Assembly: GCA_965277435.1 (NCBI GenBank)
Contig: OZ255821.1
Span: 5,766,001 to 5,830,000 of the forward strand
Direction: 5' to 3'
Length of the DNA: 64,000 bases
Source of the DNA: Bog-105 sp965277435
GTDB lineage: Bacteria > Acidobacteriota > Terriglobia > Bryobacterales > Bryobacteraceae
Shown: positions 7,657 to 15,765 of the stretch, piece after piece
Layout of the letters: every line of letters starts with the position of its first letter
Numbering within the stretch: position 1 is the first letter of the stretch
Translations under genes and position numbers: made by a program
The notes under the pieces: generated by a model
Seen by the model: only the letters and a program-made list of their open reading frames with translations
Told to the model about the DNA's origin: nothing
Databases searched by the model: none

Positions 7657-9024
7657 TTAGCAGTCTTTGACGTTGACGGCGAGTCCGGCGAGGGCGGTTT
7701 CTTTGTAGCGGGACTGCATATCGAGGCCAGTTTGGTACATGGTTTGAATGACCTGATCTAACGATACTTTATGGTCGCCGGAACCTTGCATGGCCATGCG
7801 GCAAGCATTGATGGCTTTGACTGCGCCGATGGCGTTGCGCTCGATGCAGGGGATCTGGACGAGGCCGCCGATGGGGTCGCAGGTGAGTCCGAGGTGATGC
7901 TCCATGCCGATTTCGGCAGCGTGTTCGACTTGTTCGTGAGTGCCGTCGAGAGCGCCGACGAGGCCGGCAGCGGCCATGGAGCAGGCCACGCCGACTTCGC
8001 CCTGACAGCCGACTTCAGCCCCGGAGATGGAAGCGTTCTCTTTATATAGAATGCCGATAGCGCCAGCGGTCAGGAGATAGCGGAGTAGGCCTTCGTCGGA
8101 AGCGCCGGGCAGGAACTGGCGATAGTAACGGCCGACAGCGGGAACGAGTCCGGCTGCGCCGTTGGTGGGAGCGGTGACGACACGTCCACCCGCGGCGTTT
8201 TCTTCGTTGACGGCCATGGCAAAGACGTTGACCTGATCCATGGCGCGGAAGGGATCGGCGGGATTCGCGGCGGCAAGTTTTTGATAGAGGCGCGGGGCGC
8301 GACGCCGGACGTTCAAGCCACCCGGCAGAATGCCTTCGGTGTGGAGCCCGCGTTCGATGCTCGAGTCCATGACGGCCCAGATGTTTGCCAGGCGGCGGCG
8401 AACTTCGGCGTCGCCGTGCAGGCTGCTTTCGTTTTCCAGAATGAGTTGCCAGACGGGGAGACTTTTCGCTTTGGCCTGGCCGAGGAGTTGCGCGCCGTTC
8501 GAAAAGGGATGAGGCACGCCGAGCAGATTCTCGGGGCCGCTGGGTGCGGGTTCGCCTTCGTGAGTGATGAAGCCGCCGCCGATGGAATAGAAAACGTCGG
8601 TGCGAAGCAGATGACCGGTTTCGTCGAAGGCGGAGAAACGCATGCCGTTGGGATGGCCGGGGAGGACGAGTTCGCAGTGGAAGAGGAGATCGGTGGTTTC
8701 GTCGAAGGGCAGTTCGTGGCGACCTAGCAGACAGAGGGTTTTTTGGTGGCGGATTTTGTTGAGTAGATCATCGATGGAAGCGGGTTCGACGGTATCAGGC
8801 TTTTCGCCGGAAAGGCCGAGGAGCACGGCACGGTCGGTGTTATGGCCGATGCCGGTGAGGGCGAGCGAGCCGTAGAGTTCAATGAGAACGCGATGGACGT
8901 TGGCGAGGAAAGAGTGCGATGCGAGGAGGGAGGCGAACTGGAAGGCAGCGCGCATGGGACCTACGGTGTGGGAACTGGAAGGTCCGATGCCGATTTTGAA
9001 AAGATCGAAGACGCTGGTTTTCAT
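7657..9024 (-). CDS. sdaA: L-serine ammonia-lyase, single-chain iron-sulfur type
   Basis: 455 residues, the usual length of the single-chain enzyme with fused beta and alpha domains. The N-terminus has SVFDLFKIGIGPSSSHTVGP, typical of the beta domain. The alpha domain shows GCQGEVGVACSMAAAG and CDPIGGLVQIPC, whose cysteines hold the 4Fe-4S cluster, and APTNGAAG for substrate binding. It converts serine to pyruvate and ammonia in the cytoplasm. Next to kbl it would let glycine and serine carbon enter pyruvate; ppdK at 23072 could take pyruvate on to PEP. No clear Shine-Dalgarno sequence precedes the ATG. Confidence 0.92.
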   Translation of the reverse strand: MKTSVFDLFKIGIGPSSSHTVGPMRAAFQFASLLASHSFLANVHRVLIELYGSLALTGIGHNTDRAVLLGLSGEKPDTVEPASIDDLLNKIRHQKTLCLLGRHELPFDETTDLLFHCELVLPGHPNGMRFSAFDETGHLLRTDVFYSIGGGFITHEGEPAPSGPENLLGVPHPFSNGAQLLGQAKAKSLPVWQLILENESSLHGDAEVRRRLANIWAVMDSSIERGLHTEGILPGGLNVRRRAPRLYQKLAAANPADPFRAMDQVNVFAMAVNEENAAGGRVVTAPTNGAAGLVPAVGRYYRQFLPGASDEGLLRYLLTAGAIGILYKENASISGAEVGCQGEVGVACSMAAAGLVGALDGTHEQVEHAAEIGMEHHLGLTCDPIGGLVQIPCIERNAIGAVKAINACRMAMQGSGDHKVSLDQVIQTMYQTGLDMQSRYKETALAGLAVNVKDC

Positions 9025-9118
9025 TGGGGGAGACGCGATCTGAGGAAAGTAACTGACCTTTCTTCAGGGTAACGATTTCGAAAACGCTGCTGCGAGTGCA
9101 GATCGGAAGTTGGTCTTT

Positions 9119-9146
9119 AAGGTCGCTAACGCTTCCGGCTCGGTTT
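9119..9146 (+). repeat. short dispersed repeat, family C, copy 1
   Basis: Begins AAGGTCGCTAACGCTTCC and ends GGCTCGGTTT. It matches 13457-13484 at 23 of 28 positions by eye. It lies in the 159-bp gap between sdaA and the serine hydrolase gene. Confidence 0.35.
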
Positions 9147-9183
9147 GGAATTGCGGTCGCGATCAGTTGACGTTTGCTCTGGG

Positions 9184-10362
9184 TCATCGCAGAGCTTTCG
9201 CGACCGCCGCAAAAAAGGCCGTGTCGTCGATGACGGAGGAACCGGTTGGTTTCGGTCGCGCGCTGAGGACTACGATGACGAGCTTTTGTTCCGGGTTGAT
9301 GTAGAGGTGCTGGCCGAAAATGCCCATGGCCTGAAACGCGCTCCGGTGAATGGGATCGTTTTGCGGCAGAGGCCACCATAGATAGCCGTAATTGACGGGC
9401 TTGCCGGCGATTACTTTCGGGCTGCCGGCTTCTTGAAACCAGTTTTCGGGGACGATGCGCTGGCCGTTGATGACACCGTCCTGCTGGATAAACAGGCCGA
9501 AACGCCCGTAGTCGCGCAAGGTAGCCGCGAGTCCGGTTCCGGCGAAGCCCATGCCGTTTGGCGACTCGAGCCACCAGATTGCGTCGTGCTCCATTCCCAC
9601 GCGGGACCAGATTTTCTGCGAGAGATAGCTGGCTAGGGGAAGACGCGTTGCGCCTTCGAGGAGCGCACCGACTATATACGTTTCTCCGGTGCTGTAATTC
9701 CAAACGGAGCCTGGTGGCGCGGCTCGCGGGAGCGCGCTCATATAACGCATCGTCGTTCCCGGTTGGCGTAGAAGCTGCACGTCGAGGATCTTTCTGGCGT
9801 CGGAATGAGGGTTGGTGTAGGTCTCGTCCCACTTCACGCCCGATGCCATTTGCAAAGTATTGCGAATGGTGACGCCGTCGTAGGCGCCATCTTTGAAGGC
9901 GGAAACGTACTTTGTGAGCGGGTCGTCGAGGCTCGCGATAAAGCCGTCTTTCAGGGCCGCTCCCACCAAAGTGGACGCGATGGATTTAGCCATGGAGAAA
10001 GAGGCCCAACGAGTGGTGGGAGTTGCGCCCAGTTCGTAGTCTTCCATGGCAATTTTGCCGTTCTTCAGAACGAGCAATCCGGCCACGCGATTGAGGGCCA
10101 GGTAGTCGAAGAGATCGTAGTGTTTGCCGTTGGCTTCGAAGTGGAGGTTTTGCAGGGGCGCGCCTGTGCGAAGCAGGGGTCGTACACGAGCGCCGCGCGA
10201 CACGACACGCACCGGAAATAACGAATCGCTGTGCTCCAAGGTGGCCACCTCGACAGCAGGCAGCATTGCGCCGTCGCACATTTGGCGAAGATCGGCGGAG
10301 TTTTGCGCAGCGATGAGGGCGGCGATGGGAATGGTAAAGAGCGCTAGTTTAGAGCGGCGCAC
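9184..10362 (-). CDS. secreted serine hydrolase of the class C beta-lactamase family
   Basis: 392 residues from a GTG start, with a signal-like N-terminus (KLALFTIPIAALIAA). The Ser-x-x-Lys motif is SMAK in WASFSMAKSIAS (about S123 and K126). The second motif is YST in WNYSTGETY instead of the common Tyr-x-Asn. The family covers class C beta-lactamases, D-alanyl-D-alanine peptidases and esterases (EstB type). The YST motif and the absence of a neighbouring ampR-like regulator make a true beta-lactamase less likely than a peptidase or esterase. It is transcribed divergently from the PadR gene with 74 bp between starts. Confidence 0.85.
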   Translation of the reverse strand: MRRSKLALFTIPIAALIAAQNSADLRQMCDGAMLPAVEVATLEHSDSLFPVRVVSRGARVRPLLRTGAPLQNLHFEANGKHYDLFDYLALNRVAGLLVLKNGKIAMEDYELGATPTTRWASFSMAKSIASTLVGAALKDGFIASLDDPLTKYVSAFKDGAYDGVTIRNTLQMASGVKWDETYTNPHSDARKILDVQLLRQPGTTMRYMSALPRAAPPGSVWNYSTGETYIVGALLEGATRLPLASYLSQKIWSRVGMEHDAIWWLESPNGMGFAGTGLAATLRDYGRFGLFIQQDGVINGQRIVPENWFQEAGSPKVIAGKPVNYGYLWWPLPQNDPIHRSAFQAMGIFGQHLYINPEQKLVIVVLSARPKPTGSSVIDDTAFFAAVAKALR

Positions 10363-10436
10363 TCTTTCTTTTTACACGCAGAGACGGGACAGTTGACGAG
10401 CATCGGGGGAAGCTGTCATACTTCCATCGATAGGCG

Positions 10437-10775
10437 ATGGGTGCGCGATCGAGTTCTTGCGAGCTGCTCCCAGGGACGCTGGATCTGCTCGTTTTGCGGA
10501 GCCTAACAGCTGGGCCGATGCATGGTTATGGGATCGCGCTGCGTCTGAAGCAGGTTTCAGAGGATGTACTGCAGGTGGGAGAGAGTTCGCTGTATCCGGC
10601 GCTCCAGCGGCTGCTTTTGAATGGTTGGGTGCGGGCGGCTTGGGGCGCTTCGGAGAACAACCGGCGGGCCCGTTTCTATACGTTGACCGCGACCGGGCGG
10701 AAACAAGTGGCGGTCGAACGGGAAAACTTTTCTTTGATGGTCGGGGCCATTCAGAAAGTTCTCGCGATGGAGTAG
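10437..10775 (+). CDS. PadR family transcriptional regulator
   Basis: 112 residues. The winged helix covers about residues 10-90: LPGTLDLLVLRSL, GYGIALRL, SSLYPALQRLLLNGWVRAAWG and then a wing ending FYTLTATGRKQV. It belongs to the short PadR type with one C-terminal helix for dimerisation. It lies ten bases before the permease gene, the usual arrangement in Acidobacteriota, where the PadR probably represses the permease and itself. The Shine-Dalgarno sequence for the permease overlaps its stop codon. Confidence 0.93.
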   Translation: MGARSSSCELLPGTLDLLVLRSLTAGPMHGYGIALRLKQVSEDVLQVGESSLYPALQRLLLNGWVRAAWGASENNRRARFYTLTATGRKQVAVERENFSLMVGAIQKVLAME

Positions 10776-10784
10776 GAAACATCT

Positions 10785-13392
10785 ATGTGCTTTCATCTTG
10801 TCCGTGGCTTTCGAAAACTGTCGAGATTCTTGCGGCGGGCGCAGTTCGAGCGGGAACTGGCCGAGGAGATGGAGACGCATCGCTCGTTGCTGAGAGATGG
10901 TATGCGGATGGGGAACGTGACGCTGGCGAAAGAAGAGAGCAGGGAGATGTGGGGCTGGCAGGGCTTCGACCGGATTGGGCAAGACTTGCGCTATGCCTGG
11001 CGGGGCCTGTTGCGGAACCCTGCTTTTGCGGTGACAGCGTTGGTGTCGCTGGCGCTTGGGATTGGCGCCAACAGCGCTAATTTTGCGGCGGTCTCGGCGA
11101 TCTTTTTGCAGCCTCTGGCGGTACATGATCCGGCTGCGCTCGTCACGTTTTCGGCGACCGATGCGCGGGGCCGAATCACGAGTGCATTCCCGGCAAGCTT
11201 CGGCCGGTTGCTCCGATCGTCGAACGCTTTTGCAGATGTGATCGGCGTGATGGGCGACGGGTTGAGTTTCGAGGCAGGCGATCGCGCCGAACGGATTATG
11301 GGCGAGGCAGTGACGCCCAATTTCTTTCCAGCGCTGGGTGTTTCGACGGTTCTTGGAAAGGGATTCAGCCGCGATGTACGCGATGGGGAAATGGGCGGCC
11401 GAGGCGGTGCTTTCGTATGGGTTTTGGAAAAGCCGGTTTGGTGGCAATCCGAGCATCATTGGACGGGTCATCCGGCTGAATACTTATCCGTTTGTCGTGA
11501 CCGGCGTGTCGGCTGCCAACTTTCATGACTTGCTCCGAGGGGAAGATCCTGAGTTGCGCATTGCTTTGCTTCCGCCGGGACGCAAGTTGCAACAACTGAA
11601 TATTCTGGACCCGGAGCAGGAATTAGATTTCATGGCGAGGCTCGGGCCAGGCGTGAGTCGCGCACAAGCACAGGCGGCGGCAAGCGCGCAGCAACGCGAG
11701 TGGACGCGTTCAAATTCGCGAGGAGGGCGGATGGAGCACCGGCAGTTGCGACTCTTTCGGGGTGATCGGGGCTGGCCGGAGTTGGCGGGTGAGTTCAGGA
11801 CTCCGCTCACGGTTTTGTTCCTGCTGGTTTTTTTAGTTCTGTTGATTGCCTGTGTGAACGTAGCGAACATGTCGTTGGCGCGAGCGGGTGCGCGGCGGCG
11901 GGAGATCGCTGTACGTAGCTCGTTGGGAGCGGGGCGTGGGCGGCTGATCCAGCAGACCATCACGGAGAGTCTGCTGCTTGCCGGCTTAGCCGGCTTGGCG
12001 GGCTGGCAAGTGTCTCGGCTGGTCTCTCAATTCCTGCTTCATTTTTTACCGCAGGGCAACATGCGCTTAGTGCTCGATCTAAACCCTGGAGCGGATGCGC
12101 TGGTATTCACTGTGGTGATTTCAATGGCGGCGGCTTTGTTCTTCGGCCTGATCGTCGCACACCAGAGTACGCGGGGAGATCTGGTCGCCGGTCTGAAGTC
12201 CGATTCCAGCGGTTCGCTAGGGGGAACAGAGACATACGCATTGAAAAAATTTCTAGTGGCCGGACAGATTGCCTTTTCGTTAGCGCTGCTGATGGTGGCG
12301 GGATTGTTTATCCGCACGGTGTTCAACCTGCGGCCGCACCAGGACTTTGCCGATCCAGGGCGGATTTTGGTCTTCACGATGAAGCCGCAAGAAGAAGTTT
12401 ACTCGCCTGAGCGGATCCGTTCTCTTATGGCGGAGTTGATCCGGCGGGTGTCGGCGCTGCCTGGGATTGAAGCTGTGTCGCTGGCGGAGAACGGTCCGTT
12501 TGCGAGCCGGCAAGACACCGCTCAGCTGCAGGAAGCAGGGCGCAACCGGGTGGAAGCTTCCGACGATTCGGTGTGGCCCGGCTTCTTCCATACGCTCCGG
12601 CTGCCCTTGCTGGCAGGCCGCGACTTTACATCCGCCGATAAAGCTGGATCGCCGAAAGTGATGGTGATCAATCAAAGCCTGGCTACGGCCTTGTTTGAGC
12701 GCCAGAATGCGCTAGGCCGCATGGTCGAGATGCCTTCGCCGCGCGGCTCACAATTTTTTCAGGTCATCGGAGTAGTGGGCGATTCTCATTATTACAATCC
12801 GCGGCAGAAAGGGCCGGCGGCGTTTTTTGCATTTCAGAATGACCCGCCTTATATGCCGACGTTGCACGTGCGGGTAGCGGCCGGGAACGCGGCGGCGTAC
12901 ATTCCGGCGATCCGGCGCGAGTTCGACAGGCTGGACAAGAGCTTTCCGGTTTTCAATGTAAGAACAATGGAAGACCGGATCGAAGACGCGCTGTCGCGCG
13001 AGCGCATGATCTCGGATTTATCGGCGGTTTTTGGATTGCTGGAATTGGGTTTGGCGGGAGTGGGGCTGTATGGCGTGTTTACTTACTCGGTGACGCAGCG
13101 CAGGCGCGAGATCGGCTTAAGAATGGCGCTTGGTTCGCAGACGGGAGGCGTCCTTTGGATGGTGCTTCGCGAGGCATTGTGGCTGGTTGCGATCGGAGTG
13201 GGCAGCGGGTCAGTTTTGGCGATTGGCGGGGCTCGTCTCATATCAAGTCAACTGTTCGGCGTTTCGCCGGGTGATCCAGCGACTTTGCTGGCGGCGGTGA
13301 GCGCGATGTTACTTATTGCGTTGGTGGCGGTATCGTTTCCGGCGTGGCGAGCTGCGCGCATCGATCCGGTGATTGCTTTGCGGCAGGATTGA
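10785..13392 (+). pseudogene. ABC transporter permease of the ADOP type, broken by a frameshift
   Basis: Frame 1 (10785-11528) carries the N-terminal prefix with an ERELAEEMETH helix, the first membrane segment (VTALVSLALGIGANSA) and the start of the periplasmic domain. The same protein continues in the next frame from about 11385, at AEAVLSYGFWKSRFGGNPS, to 13392. That part includes FtsX domain 1 (RREIAVRSSLGAG), the second periplasmic domain and FtsX domain 2 (RREIGLRMALGS), ending ARIDPVIALRQ. Joined, it is about 869 residues, normal for the family. One extra G in the run at 11385-11388 would explain the break. It may be a true lesion or a sequencing error. It is preceded by its PadR gene. 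Confidence 0.8.
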
Positions 13393-13456
13393 GCATACGC
13401 TGTGGTTATCATCTGCGAGACGCGGGCTAACGCAAACAATTTTCTTTTGAAGATCA

Positions 13457-13484
13457 AAGTTCGCTCACGCTCACGGCTCAGTTT
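13457..13484 (+). repeat. short dispersed repeat, family C, copy 2
   Basis: Begins AAGTTCGCTCACGCTCAC and ends GGCTCAGTTT. It pairs with 9119-9146. It lies in the 142-bp gap between the permease end and tdh, which holds no other feature I can see. Confidence 0.35.
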
Positions 13485-13534
13485 AAGCATTTCTGCTTTG
13501 GCGGGTGTAGTACGGTCCATCGACGTGCAAGGGC

Positions 13535-14572
13535 TCAGGCGTGCGCGCCGGGCCAGGTGAGAATGACTTTGCCGGATTGGCCGGAGCGCATAGCGGCGAA
13601 ACCTTGTTCGAAGTCGCGGTAGTCGAGGCGATGGGTGATGACGGGATCGAGGTTGAGGCCGGATTCGAGCATGACGGTCATCTTGTACCAGGTTTCGTAC
13701 ATTTCGCGGCCGTAGATGCCCTTGATGGTGAGCATGTTGAAGATGACGTCGCGCCAGTTGATGGCCATCTGCCCATCGGGGATGCCGAGCATGGCGATTT
13801 TGGCGCCGTGACTCATGTTGGCGATCAGCTGGCGGAAGGCAGAGGGATTGCCGGACATTTCGAGACCGACATCGAAACCTTCCTGCATGCCGAGTTTTTT
13901 TTGCACGTCTTCGAGCGGTGTCTCGCGAGGATCGACGGCGAGAGTTGCGCCGAGCCGGCGGGCGATTTCGAGGCGCGTGGGATTCAAATCGGTGACCACA
14001 ATGAAGCGCGCGCCGGCGTGCTTGACGACGGGAATCGCCATGAGACCGATCGGTCCGGCGCCGGTGATGAGCACGTCTTCACCGAGTACGGCAAAAGAAA
14101 GAGCGGTATGAACGGCGTTGCCGAAAGGATCGAAGATGGCGGCGATCTCGCGATTCATGTTGTCTTTGTGACGCCAGATGTTGGTCATGGGCAGTGCTAT
14201 AAGTTCAGCGAAAGCTCCGGGGCGATTGACGCCGACGCCCTTCGTGTGGGCGCAAAGATGACGGCGTCCGGCAAGGCAGTTGCGACAGCGGCCGCACACC
14301 ACGTGGCCTTCGCCGCTGACCAGTTCGCCGGGATGAAAATCGCTGACGTTCGATCCGACAGAGACGATTTCACCAACGAATTCATGTCCGATGGGCATGG
14401 GCACGGGAATGGTCGATTGGGCCCAATCGTCCCACTGGTAGATGTGTAAATCGGTGCCGCAGATGCCGGTGTGACTAACGCGAATGAGGACGTCGTTGAT
14501 GCCGATAGCGGGTTCGGGTACATCTTCTAACCAGAGGCCAGGTTCACGCTTGCTTTTGACGAGTGCCTTCAC
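13535..14572 (-). CDS. tdh: L-threonine 3-dehydrogenase
   Basis: 345 residues from a GTG start; the E. coli enzyme has 341. It is a zinc medium-chain dehydrogenase. The catalytic zinc site is GICGTDLHIYQWDDW with GHEFVGE, and the structural zinc is held by CGRCRNCLAGRRHLC with all four Cys. GAGPIGLMAIPVVKHAGA is the NAD fold and VVTDLN ends the strand that binds the NAD ribose. HIYQWDDWAQ is characteristic of threonine dehydrogenases. It oxidises threonine to 2-amino-3-ketobutyrate, which Kbl (6456-7637) cleaves. No Shine-Dalgarno sequence precedes the GTG, and a hairpin covers this start. Confidence 0.92.
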   Translation of the reverse strand: MKALVKSKREPGLWLEDVPEPAIGINDVLIRVSHTGICGTDLHIYQWDDWAQSTIPVPMPIGHEFVGEIVSVGSNVSDFHPGELVSGEGHVVCGRCRNCLAGRRHLCAHTKGVGVNRPGAFAELIALPMTNIWRHKDNMNREIAAIFDPFGNAVHTALSFAVLGEDVLITGAGPIGLMAIPVVKHAGARFIVVTDLNPTRLEIARRLGATLAVDPRETPLEDVQKKLGMQEGFDVGLEMSGNPSAFRQLIANMSHGAKIAMLGIPDGQMAINWRDVIFNMLTIKGIYGREMYETWYKMTVMLESGLNLDPVITHRLDYRDFEQGFAAMRSGQSGKVILTWPGAHA

Positions 14573-14588
14573 GGGCGAACGCGCCCGT
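14571..14588. promoter_or_regulatory. perfect hairpin over the tdh start codon
   Basis: ACGGGCG-AACG-CGCCCGT is a 7-bp perfect stem with a four-base loop. It overlaps two bases of the GTG start of tdh and the place where its ribosome binding site should be. It resembles a second hairpin at 49371-49388, so it may be a dispersed repeat instead of a dedicated regulator. Confidence 0.35.
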
Positions 14589-14642
14589 CAGAGAAATTTG
14601 TCATTTAGTTTTATGGTACGGAGTCTGCGGAAAATTTTGGAT

Positions 14643-14665
14643 AGCAGGCTAAACTCTACCCTACG
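14643..14665 (+). repeat. dispersed palindromic repeat, family A, copy 2 (decayed)
   Basis: AGGCTAAACTCTACCCTACG differs from the other copies within the right arm, so the palindrome is broken. It lies between the divergent tdh and glucose dehydrogenase genes. The sequence from 14599 (TGTCATTTAGTTTTA) also resembles the left end of the element at 4013. Confidence 0.5.
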
Positions 14666-14715
14666 AGTGTGCCCGGGTGTCACCGTTTCTTATAATTGCA
14701 GCGTCTATCTAAACT

Positions 14716-15765
14716 ATGAAAGCTATTACGATCGTCCCTGGCAAAGCGAATTCGGCGTCGGTGCGGGAGGTGGCGGAACCGCCCACGAGCGACGGATCGA
14801 TTTTAGTGCGGGCGCTGGAGTTGGGGATTTGCGGCACCGACTATGAACTGATCTCGGCAGAGTATGGATTTTCGGCGCCGGGTTATGACTATTTGATTTT
14901 GGGACATGAATCGCTGGGACTGGTGGAGGAAGCGCCTGCCGGCAGTGGTTTTGCAAAAGGCGATCTGGTGGTGGGGATTGTGCGGCGGCCGGATCCGGTG
15001 CCTTGCGTGGCTTGCGCAGCGGGCGAATTTGACATGTGTCGCAATGGGCAATATACGGAACGCGGGATCAAAGAGCGCAACGGTTTTGGATCGGAGCGAT
15101 GGCGGATTGAGCCGGATTTTGCGGTGAAGCTGGATGCGAGTCTGCGGGACGTAGGCGTACTGATGGAGCCGGCGACGATCCTGGCGAAAGCGTGGGATCA
15201 CATTACGCGGATAGGCGAGCGCGCGAAATGGAAGCCGAAGACGCTGCTGGTAACGGGTGCGGGGACAATCGGGTTGATGGCGGCAATGATGGGGAAACAG
15301 CGCGGCATGGAAGTACATGTGCTGGATCGCGTGCAGCAGGGGCTCAAGCCGGACCTGGTGCGCGATTTAGGGGGGACGTATCATACGGGTCCGGTGAACC
15401 AGGTCGGGTTTGCGCCGGACGTGATGATCGAATGCACGGGCGTGGCAGCGCTGGTGGCCGAAGCCATGGCGCACATGGGCAATGACGGCATCCTGTGCCT
15501 GACGGGCGTTTCATCGAGTCACCAGAATCAAACAATCGATCTGGGGACGATCAACCGGACGATGGTGCTCGAGAATGCGGTGGTGTTCGGCACGGTGAAC
15601 GCCAACAAGCGACATTATGAGCTGGCGGAACAGGCGCTTTTGCAGGCAGACCGAAAATGGCTGTCGCGGCTGATTTCGCGGCGGGTGCATATCGGGAAGT
15701 TTGCCGATGCACTGGAGCGACAGCCGGACGACATTAAAGTCGTGATTGATTTTGAAGCCAAGTAG
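14716..15765 (+). CDS. glucose 1-dehydrogenase-like zinc alcohol dehydrogenase
   Basis: 349 residues. The catalytic zinc ligands are C39 (GICGTDYE) with H64-E65 (LGHESLG). RRPDPVPC...GQYTERGIKERNGFGSE matches the loop of Sulfolobus and Haloferax glucose dehydrogenases, which is why I prefer that to a general alcohol dehydrogenase. The structural zinc lobe shows only three Cys (C97, C100, C108) with Gly where the fourth would be. GAGTIGLMAAMMGKQRG is the cofactor fold. It would oxidise glucose to gluconolactone with NAD(P). The GH15 gene starts directly after its stop codon, suggesting that the released glucose is its substrate. Confidence 0.82.
   Translation: MKAITIVPGKANSASVREVAEPPTSDGSILVRALELGICGTDYELISAEYGFSAPGYDYLILGHESLGLVEEAPAGSGFAKGDLVVGIVRRPDPVPCVACAAGEFDMCRNGQYTERGIKERNGFGSERWRIEPDFAVKLDASLRDVGVLMEPATILAKAWDHITRIGERAKWKPKTLLVTGAGTIGLMAAMMGKQRGMEVHVLDRVQQGLKPDLVRDLGGTYHTGPVNQVGFAPDVMIECTGVAALVAEAMAHMGNDGILCLTGVSSSHQNQTIDLGTINRTMVLENAVVFGTVNANKRHYELAEQALLQADRKWLSRLISRRVHIGKFADALERQPDDIKVVIDFEAK

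Noticed and set aside
9025..9183. Riboswitch (glycine or threonine-related) upstream of sdaA or kbl
   Set aside because: The gap upstream of sdaA shows only the family C repeat and no paired aptamer pattern I can defend.
11338..11400. Programmed -1 frameshift in the ADOP permease
   Set aside because: The break needs a +1 shift and no slippery heptamer is present, so a lesion or read error is simpler.
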